Shown here piece by piece: positions 18,411 through 26,354 of a DNA stretch of 64,000 nt. The stretch comes from Rhizobium sp. BK650. Its GTDB lineage: Bacteria; Pseudomonadota; Alphaproteobacteria; Rhizobiales; Rhizobiaceae. The notes below the pieces were generated by a model. The model saw nothing but the letters and a program-made list of their open reading frames with translations. It was not told the DNA's origin and did not search any database. The stretch is taken from assembly GCF_014195325.1 (NCBI RefSeq), contig NZ_JACIBK010000018.1, positions 54,151 to 118,150 of the forward strand, read 5' to 3'. Every line of letters begins with the position of its first letter. Within the stretch, counting starts at the first letter, position 1. Made by a program: the position numbers and the translations under genes.

Positions 18411-18746
18411 TCAAGGCTGCTCCCGCACGCCGGGCGTCGCCTCGCGTTGATCGGCGTCTTCAAGATCGCTTTTTACCATGTAGCTGTCGGCATGCTCGCG
18501 CGCGGCCTCCCGAAGCGCGTCGAGCTTGGGCACATCATTCCCCTCCAGTTCATCCTGCTCGTGCAGGATTTCGTGCTCGGCCTGCAGCCAATGTTCGTCC
18601 GCCCGGCCATCCGGGCGTCCGTGCGCAAGCCAGATCTCGCGTGCACGGTTGCGAATCCGGTCTGTCAGTTCCCCTCGTCTACCAGAACGCGAACTCGTAG
18701 CGCTGTCCGAGTTGGAGATAGACCCCTCCCGAGTATGTTGGACCAT
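18411..18746 (-). CDS. DUF2934-domain protein
   Basis: This 111-aa protein contains the DUF2934 signature RIRNRAREIWLAHGRPDG followed by EHWLQAEHEI (about residues 30-60). The tail is acidic with many helix formers. A GGAGA ribosome site lies 6 bp before the ATG, and an exact EcfG promoter is 28 bp upstream. The function is unknown. A second DUF2934 gene at 46318-46560 also has an exact EcfG promoter. Confidence 0.82.
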   Translation of the reverse strand: MVQHTREGSISNSDSATSSRSGRRGELTDRIRNRAREIWLAHGRPDGRADEHWLQAEHEILHEQDELEGNDVPKLDALREAAREHADSYMVKSDLEDADQREATPGVREQP

Positions 18747-18774
18747 TGACGTTCTCCTTGATTGGGTCGAGGCG

Positions 18775-18799
18775 AACGCCCGATCCCGGGCATTGTTCC
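18775..18799 (-). promoter_or_regulatory. EcfG/RpoE2 promoter, exact consensus
   Basis: The minus strand reads GGAAC, 16 bases, CGTT, 28 bp upstream of the DUF2934 ATG at 18746. Confidence 0.8.
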
Positions 18800-18842
18800 C
18801 AATCCACGAAATGATCGAGATAGCACGGAAGATGGGATCGTC

Positions 18843-19190
18843 TCATTCCGCTTCCTGCCAATGAGGATAGGTAACATAGGCCGTCACGCAGCCTTCATCA
18901 TGCGCTCTGATTGTTACCTTATCACCGCTTTGCATGCTGACGATGTCGCCAGGCCCTGCCGTGAATGCGGCACGCTCCGTCCATATCGACAGTCGCCCCT
19001 GAATGACGATCATCGTATCGTGAACGGCAATCGTCTGCTCAAGGACGGCGTTGGGCCCGTAACGCCCGAAGCCGATCGTGACGGGACCATTATCTCGCTG
19101 GTCAAGCAGATTGCCCGCGAAGATGTCACCATCCTGCCCTGGCGATCGTTCGAATATTGCATCGGCTATCGTGAATGTGCGAACGACCAC
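18843..19190 (-). CDS. Cupin-fold protein (EutQ-like)
   Basis: This 115-aa protein has a single cupin barrel resembling EutQ-like proteins: FGRYGPNAVLEQTIAVHDTMIVIQG, a GPGDIVSM turn, and the C-terminal AYVTYPHW. The usual first-motif histidines are not obvious, so metal binding is uncertain. It is a small cytosolic protein, probably binding a small ligand. An exact EcfG promoter lies 40 bp upstream, so stress induction is likely. No other eut gene is nearby. Confidence 0.75.
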   Translation of the reverse strand: MVVRTFTIADAIFERSPGQDGDIFAGNLLDQRDNGPVTIGFGRYGPNAVLEQTIAVHDTMIVIQGRLSIWTERAAFTAGPGDIVSMQSGDKVTIRAHDEGCVTAYVTYPHWQEAE

Positions 19191-19230
19191 TGGCTACCTC
19201 GGGATAAGGGACAACGCGTCCTGCTGGCGG

Positions 19231-19255
19231 AACGCTGCTTGCCGGCGTCTGTTCC
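19231..19255 (-). promoter_or_regulatory. EcfG/RpoE2 promoter, exact consensus
   Basis: The minus strand reads GGAAC, 16 bases, CGTT, 40 bp upstream of the cupin gene. Confidence 0.8.
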
Positions 19256-19659
19256 AGCGTAGCCCTCTTGGTCCCGCGAGGGCCGATCATGGTGAGGGCC
19301 GTTTCAATCGGATCATCGTGGCCACCATACCACGACGGTCGACGCGCCATATATGAACGGCATAATGACCCCAAACACCGTCCACGCAGCGATATTGCGG
19401 ATCCCTCCGGAACCTGCACGTATCGCTGATTGCGGCTCATCGTCTCCTCCCCGTAGCTGGTGTTATCACCCGCGCATGAAACGCCTGGAGCGGCTTTTAT
19501 TTCCAAATTGCCACGCAAGATCGGGCGCTGGCATGACCGACGTCTACGGTCCGTTGGAGCCAGCGCAGTTCCCAAACATCGCGGATCGTGCGTCCTGGGA
19601 CAGGGCATCGGGGCGAGCAGGCGACGAGCGTTCTTTGCCTTGTACCCTAGGACTTGCGC
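19256..19659. other. Stretch with one doubtful minus-strand gene
   Basis: An ATG at 19440 (minus) follows an excellent GGGGAGGAG ribosome site and begins MSRNQRYVQVPEG. After ~13 codons a membrane-like segment (AAWTVFGVIMPFIYG) is in a different frame. This could be a frameshifted small membrane protein driven by the minus-strand half of the palindromic promoter at 19660-19686. I see nothing else. Confidence 0.35.
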
Positions 19660-19686
19660 GGAACGGGGAGGGCCGACGGGCGTTCC
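19660..19686. promoter_or_regulatory. Palindromic, bidirectional exact EcfG promoter
   Basis: Plus strand: GGAAC, 16 bases, CGTT at 19660-19684. Minus strand: GGAAC, 16 bases, CGTT at 19686-19662. The plus direction drives the alpha-glucosidase gene (ATG at 19751, 66 bp away). Confidence 0.75.
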
Positions 19687-19750
19687 CCACCCACAACACG
19701 ACGAGGCGCGAGGCGACCGGCCCTTCTTGAACGTGACGGAGGAAAGTCTG

Positions 19751-21430
19751 ATGGAATTGCGATCGACAAGCCGGAGGGCGTGGTGGCACAAGGCTACCGT
19801 ATATCAGGTCTATCCCCGCAGCTTCGCAGACAGCAATGGCGACGGCGTCGGCGACCTGCCAGGCATCACCTCAAAGCTCGAATATCTCAAGGCCCTTGGC
19901 ATAGAGCTCATCTGGCTTTCGCCGATCTACGCGTCGCCGATGGACGACAATGGCTATGACATTTCCGATTACCAGGCCGTCGCACCGGAATTCGGGACAC
20001 TGGCGGATTTCGACGAACTTCTCGCTCAAGCGCGTCTCAGAAACATCGGCGTCATCCTCGACCTTGTGGTCAATCACACGTCCGACGAGCATCCTTGGTT
20101 CGCCCAATCGCGCGCGTCCAAGCAAAGCCCGTTTCGCGACTATTACATCTGGCGCAAGCCCGCCGACGACGGCGGGCCACCAAATAAACTGACGTCCTCT
20201 TTCGGCGGGTCCGCCTGGACGCTCGACGAGACCACGGGCGAATATTATCTCCACCTGTTCTCGCGCCGGCAGCCCGACCTCAATTGGGAAAATCCGAACG
20301 TCCGCGGCGCGATCTACCAGATGATGAACTGGTGGCTGGAACGCGGGATCGCCGGCTTTCGCATGGACGTCATCGACTATATCGGCAAACAGGTGGACCA
20401 AGCCATTGTGACGGACGGGCCGCATCTGCATGCCTATCTTCATGAGATGAACCGGGCCACTTTCGGCAGCCGAGACGTCCTGACCGTCGGCGAGACGTGG
20501 AGCGCAACACCAGGCTCGGCGCTGCTCTATTCCGGACCGGATCGAGAAGAACTGTCGATGATCTTCCAGTTCGAGCACGTGACCCAGCAATGGGATGAGA
20601 TTTACGGGAAATGGCGCTCGCGACCGTTCGACCTGATCAAGCTGAAATCGGTCCTCAGCAAGTGGCAATATGCGCTTGCCGACGATGGATGGAACGCCCT
20701 GTTCTGGGGCAATCACGATCTTCCCCGCGCCGTCTCGAAATATGGTGACGTCAAGGGCTATCCGGTCGAGTCGGCAAAGATGCTCGCCACCGTCCTGCAC
20801 CTTCTGAAGGGCACGCCTTTCATCTACCAGGGCGAGGAGATCGGCATGACGAATGCGCCATTCACCAAGATTGAACAATATCGCGACATCGAAACGCTCA
20901 ATATGCATCGACTTCACCTCGAAGCCGGACTGTCGCCAGAAGACTTCATCAAGGGCGCAAACGAAAATGGCCGAGACAATGCCAGAACGCCAATGCAGTG
21001 GACAAGCGGTGCCAATGCAGGCTTCACCACGGGCATTCCATGGATCGAGGTCAACGAGAATTACGCCACGATCAATGCCGAAGTGGCAATGTCCGACGAG
21101 CACTCGATCTGGAACCACTACCGCAAGCTGATCTCGCTGCGCAAGGCATATCCCGTCATCGTCTACGGTCGCTTCCAATCATATCTCGATCAGCATCCGG
21201 ATGTTCTGGCCTATACCCGCACGTTGGACACCCAGCGGTTGACGGTGCTCTCAAATTTCTCGGCCCGGACCATTACGTTCGACCTTCCCCATGAACTGCT
21301 CGCCACGGGCCGATGCCTCATCAGCAACTACGATCCGGTTGACGCGCTGAAAACGACGATGAGCCTGCGTCCCTATGAAGCATTCGCGGTGTTGGCGGAG
21401 GTCGCAGGTCGCGACGGAACAAAATCTTGA
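19751..21430 (+). CDS. GH13 alpha-glucosidase / oligo-1,6-glucosidase
   Basis: This 559-aa GH13 enzyme hydrolyses alpha-glucosidic bonds of short sugars such as maltose, isomaltose or sucrose; the exact specificity cannot be read. It starts WWHKATVYQVYPRSF. Conserved regions are DLVVNHTS, GFRMDVID (nucleophile Asp about residue 205), VGETW (acid/base Glu about 247) and WGNHDLPR. I chose the ATG at 19751 because GGAGGAAA lies just upstream and the fold begins there. It has no signal peptide, so it is cytoplasmic. It heads the glycan cluster and follows an exact EcfG promoter. The treZ gene starts 43 bp after its stop, suggesting one operon. Confidence 0.92.
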   Translation: MELRSTSRRAWWHKATVYQVYPRSFADSNGDGVGDLPGITSKLEYLKALGIELIWLSPIYASPMDDNGYDISDYQAVAPEFGTLADFDELLAQARLRNIGVILDLVVNHTSDEHPWFAQSRASKQSPFRDYYIWRKPADDGGPPNKLTSSFGGSAWTLDETTGEYYLHLFSRRQPDLNWENPNVRGAIYQMMNWWLERGIAGFRMDVIDYIGKQVDQAIVTDGPHLHAYLHEMNRATFGSRDVLTVGETWSATPGSALLYSGPDREELSMIFQFEHVTQQWDEIYGKWRSRPFDLIKLKSVLSKWQYALADDGWNALFWGNHDLPRAVSKYGDVKGYPVESAKMLATVLHLLKGTPFIYQGEEIGMTNAPFTKIEQYRDIETLNMHRLHLEAGLSPEDFIKGANENGRDNARTPMQWTSGANAGFTTGIPWIEVNENYATINAEVAMSDEHSIWNHYRKLISLRKAYPVIVYGRFQSYLDQHPDVLAYTRTLDTQRLTVLSNFSARTITFDLPHELLATGRCLISNYDPVDALKTTMSLRPYEAFAVLAEVAGRDGTKS

Positions 21431-21473
21431 GGCCGGTGTTTTGATCCACCGCGTCGGGGCCATGAGGACAGCC

Positions 21474-23444
21474 ATGTCAGGGTCAGTAATTGAGACAGGC
21501 GATTTTCGAACGGGTTTCGAACGGCGTTATTGCGTCGGAAGCGAATGTCTCCCCGACGGTGTCTCCTTCCGACTTTGGGCACCTGCACACGCACAGGTCC
21601 ACCTTGTCCTCGAAAGCGGAGATGAATATCCGATGCGGACCGAAGAGGCGGGCTATTTTCGCCTCGATCTAAGGGACGTGCGCCCTGGCCAGCTTTACCG
21701 ATTTCGCCTGGGCGAGGACAGGGACCTGCTGGCAGATCCCGCATCACGATTTCAACCGGATGGCCCGGCCGGCTGGTCCATGGTGATCGACCCTGATGGC
21801 TACACCTGGCGAGACGACGGCTGGGAAGGCGTCAAACCCGACGGCCAAGTCCTCTACGAGATGCATATCGGCACCTTCACGCCGGAAGGCACCTACTCGG
21901 CCGCTGCAGGCAAACTGCCGCTCTTGAAAGAGCTTGGCATCACGTGTCTGGAGCTGATGCCAGTTAACGAATTTTGTGGTGACTTCGGGTGGGGCTATGA
22001 CGGCGTCCTGCCCTACGCGCCGACCAGACTTTACGGTGCTGCCGATGAACTCAAGGCCTTCGTTGATGAGGCACATCGGCAGGGGATCGGCGTCATTCTC
22101 GACGTGGTTTATAATCACTTCGGTGCAGGCGAGCAGTTCGCACGATTCACGCCTCACTATTTCACCGACCGCTATGAAAACGAGTGGGGCAAATCCCTCA
22201 ACTTCGACGGCGAAATGTGCGCCGGCGTTCGCAGCTTCATTGCAGACAATGGCGCATACTGGATCGAGGAGTATCACTTCGACGGGTTAAGGATCGATGC
22301 CACCCAAGCACTCTTCGATAGCAGTGACGACCATATCGTGGCGGTCATCGCGCGCAAGGCGCGGGCGGCAGCCAAGGGAAGATCGATCTATCTTGTCGCC
22401 GAAAACGAGCCTCAGGACAGCCGGCTGATCAGAGCTCCGGGCAAAGGCGGCTTCGGGCTCGATACGGTGTGGAACGACGACTTCCATCATTCCGCCACTG
22501 TCGCTTTGACCGGCCGCAACGATGCCTATTATCACGACCATAGCGGAACGGCGCAGGAGTTCGTGTCGGCTGCAAAGTATGGCTATCTGTTCCAGGGGCA
22601 ACGCTACGACTGGCAGGATGCAACCCGGGGGCGGCCGGGTCTCGATCTGCAGGCCTTCCGTTTTATCCATTTTCTGCAGAACCACGACCAGATCGCAAAT
22701 TCGGGGACTGGCCAGCGCCTTGGACGGATCGCATCACCGGCACGCATGCGGGCAATGACCGCACTCCTGCTTCTCGGTCCGCAGACACCGATGCTGTTTC
22801 AGGGACAGGAATTCGGCTCATCGAGCCCGTTCTTCTATTTCGCGGATCGAGCGGGTGAACTGGAAACATGCGTGCGCAACGGACGGCTTGATTTCCTGCG
22901 CCAGTTTCCAAACCTTAAGGACGAGATCTTCGCCGACATCATGCCTAACCCGGCAGAGCCTTCCACTTTCGAAGCTTCCAAACTGGATTGGAGCGAACGT
23001 GATCGCAACAGCGACCTTGTTGCACTTCATCGCGATTTGCTTTTGTTGCGGCGACAGACGCGCGTATTCGCACAAGCGTCGGCAAGTTGCCCGCGGGTAT
23101 CGGTGGACGGAAGCGTTCTTGGTCGTTCGGCGCTTCTTCTGCGGTATTTCGCCGACGATGCGAAGGACGAACGCCTGTTGTTTGTCAACTTGGGCAAACA
23201 TCTTCCGATCCTCAGCCTCGCCGATCCGCTCCTTGCACCGCCTGCGGGCTGTCAGTGGACTGCCGAATGGTCAAGCGAGGATTTTGCCTATGGCGGAAGC
23301 GGCGGGCGGTCTGTCGACCTGCAACGGCGTTGGGTGCTGGATGCCGACAGCGCGATTGTCTTCGCACCAAAAAAGGCCAATCAGAAGCCGAAACCTGACG
23401 GCCCTACCTTGCTGCATTGGCAGCAAGCCATATCTCACCTGTGA
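21474..23444 (+). CDS. treZ: Malto-oligosyltrehalose trehalohydrolase (copy 1)
   Basis: This 656-aa protein has an N-terminal CBM48-like domain (VSFRLWAPAHAQVHLVLE) and a GH13 barrel with VILDVVYNHFG, GLRIDATQA (nucleophile Asp about residue 274), VAENEPQ (Glu about 309) and FLQNHDQIAN. TreZ releases trehalose from maltooligosyl-trehalose made by TreY. Met at 21474 follows an AGGA ribosome site and agrees with the family N-terminus. No treY is present in the window. A second, shorter treZ is at 26347-28116. A strong terminator follows this gene. Confidence 0.9.
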   Translation: MSGSVIETGDFRTGFERRYCVGSECLPDGVSFRLWAPAHAQVHLVLESGDEYPMRTEEAGYFRLDLRDVRPGQLYRFRLGEDRDLLADPASRFQPDGPAGWSMVIDPDGYTWRDDGWEGVKPDGQVLYEMHIGTFTPEGTYSAAAGKLPLLKELGITCLELMPVNEFCGDFGWGYDGVLPYAPTRLYGAADELKAFVDEAHRQGIGVILDVVYNHFGAGEQFARFTPHYFTDRYENEWGKSLNFDGEMCAGVRSFIADNGAYWIEEYHFDGLRIDATQALFDSSDDHIVAVIARKARAAAKGRSIYLVAENEPQDSRLIRAPGKGGFGLDTVWNDDFHHSATVALTGRNDAYYHDHSGTAQEFVSAAKYGYLFQGQRYDWQDATRGRPGLDLQAFRFIHFLQNHDQIANSGTGQRLGRIASPARMRAMTALLLLGPQTPMLFQGQEFGSSSPFFYFADRAGELETCVRNGRLDFLRQFPNLKDEIFADIMPNPAEPSTFEASKLDWSERDRNSDLVALHRDLLLLRRQTRVFAQASASCPRVSVDGSVLGRSALLLRYFADDAKDERLLFVNLGKHLPILSLADPLLAPPAGCQWTAEWSSEDFAYGGSGGRSVDLQRRWVLDADSAIVFAPKKANQKPKPDGPTLLHWQQAISHL

Positions 23445-23468
23445 AGGATGCCGTCCAACGTGGCAGGG

Positions 23469-23492
23469 AAACAAGGCGGGCCTTGTTTTTTT
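23469..23492 (+). terminator. Rho-independent terminator after treZ copy 1
   Basis: An 8-bp stem, 4-nt loop and T-run lie 25 bp after the treZ stop. It closes the alpha-glucosidase/treZ transcription unit. Confidence 0.75.
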
Positions 23493-23700
23493 GGGCAAAA
23501 GGCACTTTGCCGGCAATCGGGGCCGCATCACCGGTCAAAAGAGCGAGATCTTCTGCGATGAAGCAGATCGTTTCGCGTTTCCTGCGCCTCGCCAACAAGA
23601 GGCGAAAGAGGCAAAACATTCCTTGGGGTGAGCAACAGGACTGAAAGCGCGGATCGCAGGGACCCTGGTTGTTTGAGCCGACCCCCGACCGACATCTGGT

Positions 23701-23871
23701 TTAGTCGCGGGTCGCCTTCGCAGACGCCTCAACGTCTTTCGCCGGCGCCATGGTCACGAGATCCCGATACTGATTGAGGTCCAGATTGCCCCAGATCGAC
23801 GGCTTTTGAGCAATCGCCTTGGATTTCCTGGTCTGCTTGATCTCGACAATAAACGGCTTGGTCTGGCGCAT
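23701..23871 (-). CDS. Small basic conserved protein
   Basis: The 56-aa product starts MRQTKPFIVEIKQTRKSK and contains SIWGNLDL, a pattern I recall from many small uncharacterised rhizobial proteins. The ATG at 23871 has a GGAGG ribosome site 5 bp upstream. It is strongly basic at the N-terminus, which suggests nucleic-acid binding, but no domain is established. Confidence 0.7.
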   Translation of the reverse strand: MRQTKPFIVEIKQTRKSKAIAQKPSIWGNLDLNQYRDLVTMAPAKDVEASAKATRD

Positions 23872-24257
23872 ACATCCTCCGCACGACGAACCTGGTCGAC
23901 AACGATCTCCGTTGTATCGGCCATAGCAACGGTCTCTACGCACGAATGCTCCATTAAGGAACTCCGAGTAGGCCACGCATTGACGAACCAAGCCAGGATC
24001 GGCCATCGGGTAGAGCAAGACCCTGCCGCTGCCCTCGGCTCTTGTGCCATCCGCCTGGCCCCTCAGCGGTCTCGATGGATTTGGACGACTGGTGATGTTG
24101 CTGGCCCTCCGACCGTGATCACATGAGAAACTTCCCGGACGGGCATCCTTAAAATCAGAGGATGCCATCAGGCGGTGCCCGGGTACGAAACAGGACATTA
24201 GGGGAACTATTGGTCGGAATGCAGATTTAGAGGCCGCATCACGGCAAGGCGGACGAT
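23872..24257. other. Intergenic region upstream of glgX
   Basis: I see no gene here. A poor EcfG-like sequence (GGAAC, 16 bases, GATT) lies near 24205, just ahead of glgX. Confidence 0.4.
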
Positions 24258-26354
24258 ATGACACAATCAGAGCTGAAAATTCTATCGGGTGACTACACCC
24301 GTCTCGGGGCGACTTACGACGGCGAGGGTGTAAATCTTGCCGTCTTCAGCGCACATGCGGAGCGCGTTGAACTCTGCATCTTTTCAGGCGACGGAAAGAC
24401 TGAGGTTGCGCGCCTTGTTCTGCCGGAATTTACAAATGAAATCTGGCACGGCTACGTGCCCGGCTTAAAACCGGGAACCCTCTATGGACTACGCGTGCAC
24501 GGGCCTTACGAGCCGGACAAAGGTCATCGCTTCAACCCCAACAAGCTGCTCTTAGATCCCTATGCCAAAGAACTTGTCGGTGACGTTCGCTGGGGACAGG
24601 CACAGTTCGGCTATCAACTGGAAAGCGAGGACAAGGATCTTTCCTTCGACGAAAGCGACAGCGCGGCATCCATGCCCAAATGCAAGGTCGTGGATCCATT
24701 CGAGTATGACTGGGGACATGACTCGGGCCCAGCTATCGCCTGGGCCAATACGATCTTTTACGAGACACATGTCAAGGGGTTTACGCAACTGCACCCTGCC
24801 GTGCCGGAAGAGCTTCGAGGCACATTCGAGGGCCTTGGCCAGAAAGAAATCGTCGACTATGTGAAGAGCCTTGGCGTGACATCGATCGAGCTGCTGCCGA
24901 TCCACTGGTTTCCAGATGACGCGCATCTCCTCGAAAAGGGTCTCAGGAACTATTGGGGCTACAACAGCCTCGGATTTTTTGCGCCGGCCGCCCGTTATCT
25001 AGGACCAAAGGGCATTGCCGGTTTCCGCGACATGGTCAGAGCCTTCCACGAAGCCGGTATCGAGGTCATCCTTGATGTCGTCTACAATCATACGGCCGAA
25101 GGCAACGAGCTCGGTCCGACCTTATGCTTCAAGGGCATCGACAATTTTTCCTATTATCGCACCCTGCCTGACCAGCCACGCTATTACATCAACGACACAG
25201 GGACCGGCAACACCGTCAACACTTCGCACCCCCGGGTCCTGCAGATGATCACGGATTCACTGCGCTATTGGGCGCAGGAGATGCATGTCGATGGCTTCCG
25301 CTTCGACCTCGGCACGATCCTCGGGCGAGAGCCGCAAGGCTTCGACCAGCGTGGTGGTTTCTTTGATGCCGTCGGTCAGGACCCCGCCCTGTCGAAGGTC
25401 AAGTTGATCGGCGAGCCTTGGGATATCGGGCCCGGTGGCTATCAGGTGGGTGGCTTTCCGCCAGGATGGGCCGAGTGGAACGACAAATATCGCGATACCG
25501 TCCGCGACTATTGGAAGGATGAGGACGGGACGGCGCAGGATTTTGCCGCCCGCGTTCTTGGCTCCGGCGATGTTTACGACCTGCGCGGGCGACGACCCTG
25601 GGCTGGTGTCAACTTCATCACCGCCCATGACGGTTTCACGCTGAACGATCTCGTTTCTTATAACGACAAACATAATGACGCTAACCAGGAAGGCAATCAG
25701 GACGGCCACAACGACAACCGCAGCCTCAATTACGGGGTGGAAGGACCGACTGAGGACGACAGCATCAACGCCGTGCGCGAGCGCCAGAAGCGTAACCTGC
25801 TTGCAACGCTGCTTCTTTCGCACGGCACGCCGATGCTGCTTGCAGGTGACGAATTCGGCCGCAGCCAAATGGGAAACAACAACGGTTATTGCCAGGATAC
25901 TGAACTCAGCTGGCTTCACTGGGACGGCCTGCCGGCAAGTGCGGAAGCCCTGCGCGATTTTACCCGGCGCTTGATTGCGATGCGCCAAGAACAAGCAATC
26001 TTCCGGCGCGACAACTGGCGCGATGGCATGCTCGTCTCCTGGCTCAATCCCGGCGGCGGAGAGCAGACCGCGGAACAGTGGGCCGACGCCGGCAGCACGA
26101 CAATCGGCCTCAGATTGCAACGGCAACAGACGAGCGGCGACGACGGCATGTGGCAGGACGTATTGATCCTGTTCAATCCGCATGACGGCGATGTCGCGTT
26201 CTCGCTTCCGCAATCGGCTCATGGATGGAGCGTCGTTCTTGAGACCGCCGATCCAACGGCTCAGGCGCGCGCCCTCGACGGTTTCGAATATGTGCTGACG
26301 GCCCGCACTCTCGTGGTTCTCAGGCCCGCAAACGAAGGTGCTACTCATGACTGA
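24258..26354 (+). CDS. glgX: Glycogen debranching enzyme
   Basis: This 698-aa GH13 enzyme hydrolyses alpha-1,6 branch points of glycogen limit dextrins. It has an N-terminal CBM48 domain (VNLAVFSAHAERVELCIF) and the GlgX barrel with VILDVVYNHTAEG, GFRFDLGTILGRE (nucleophile about residue 350), LIGEPWDIGPGGYQVG (acid/base Glu about 385) and NFITAHDGFTLNDLVSYN. The length is typical. It is cytoplasmic. Its last 8 bp overlap the second treZ, so the two are translationally coupled. Together they could turn glycogen into trehalose precursors. Confidence 0.95.
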   Translation: MTQSELKILSGDYTRLGATYDGEGVNLAVFSAHAERVELCIFSGDGKTEVARLVLPEFTNEIWHGYVPGLKPGTLYGLRVHGPYEPDKGHRFNPNKLLLDPYAKELVGDVRWGQAQFGYQLESEDKDLSFDESDSAASMPKCKVVDPFEYDWGHDSGPAIAWANTIFYETHVKGFTQLHPAVPEELRGTFEGLGQKEIVDYVKSLGVTSIELLPIHWFPDDAHLLEKGLRNYWGYNSLGFFAPAARYLGPKGIAGFRDMVRAFHEAGIEVILDVVYNHTAEGNELGPTLCFKGIDNFSYYRTLPDQPRYYINDTGTGNTVNTSHPRVLQMITDSLRYWAQEMHVDGFRFDLGTILGREPQGFDQRGGFFDAVGQDPALSKVKLIGEPWDIGPGGYQVGGFPPGWAEWNDKYRDTVRDYWKDEDGTAQDFAARVLGSGDVYDLRGRRPWAGVNFITAHDGFTLNDLVSYNDKHNDANQEGNQDGHNDNRSLNYGVEGPTEDDSINAVRERQKRNLLATLLLSHGTPMLLAGDEFGRSQMGNNNGYCQDTELSWLHWDGLPASAEALRDFTRRLIAMRQEQAIFRRDNWRDGMLVSWLNPGGGEQTAEQWADAGSTTIGLRLQRQQTSGDDGMWQDVLILFNPHDGDVAFSLPQSAHGWSVVLETADPTAQARALDGFEYVLTARTLVVLRPANEGATHD

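Noticed and set aside
19871..21178. 435-codon minus-strand frame
   Set aside because: It is antisense to the alpha-glucosidase, whose catalytic motifs are unambiguous.
24205..24229. EcfG promoter upstream of glgX
   Set aside because: The -10 region reads GATT, two mismatches from consensus; too weak to call.
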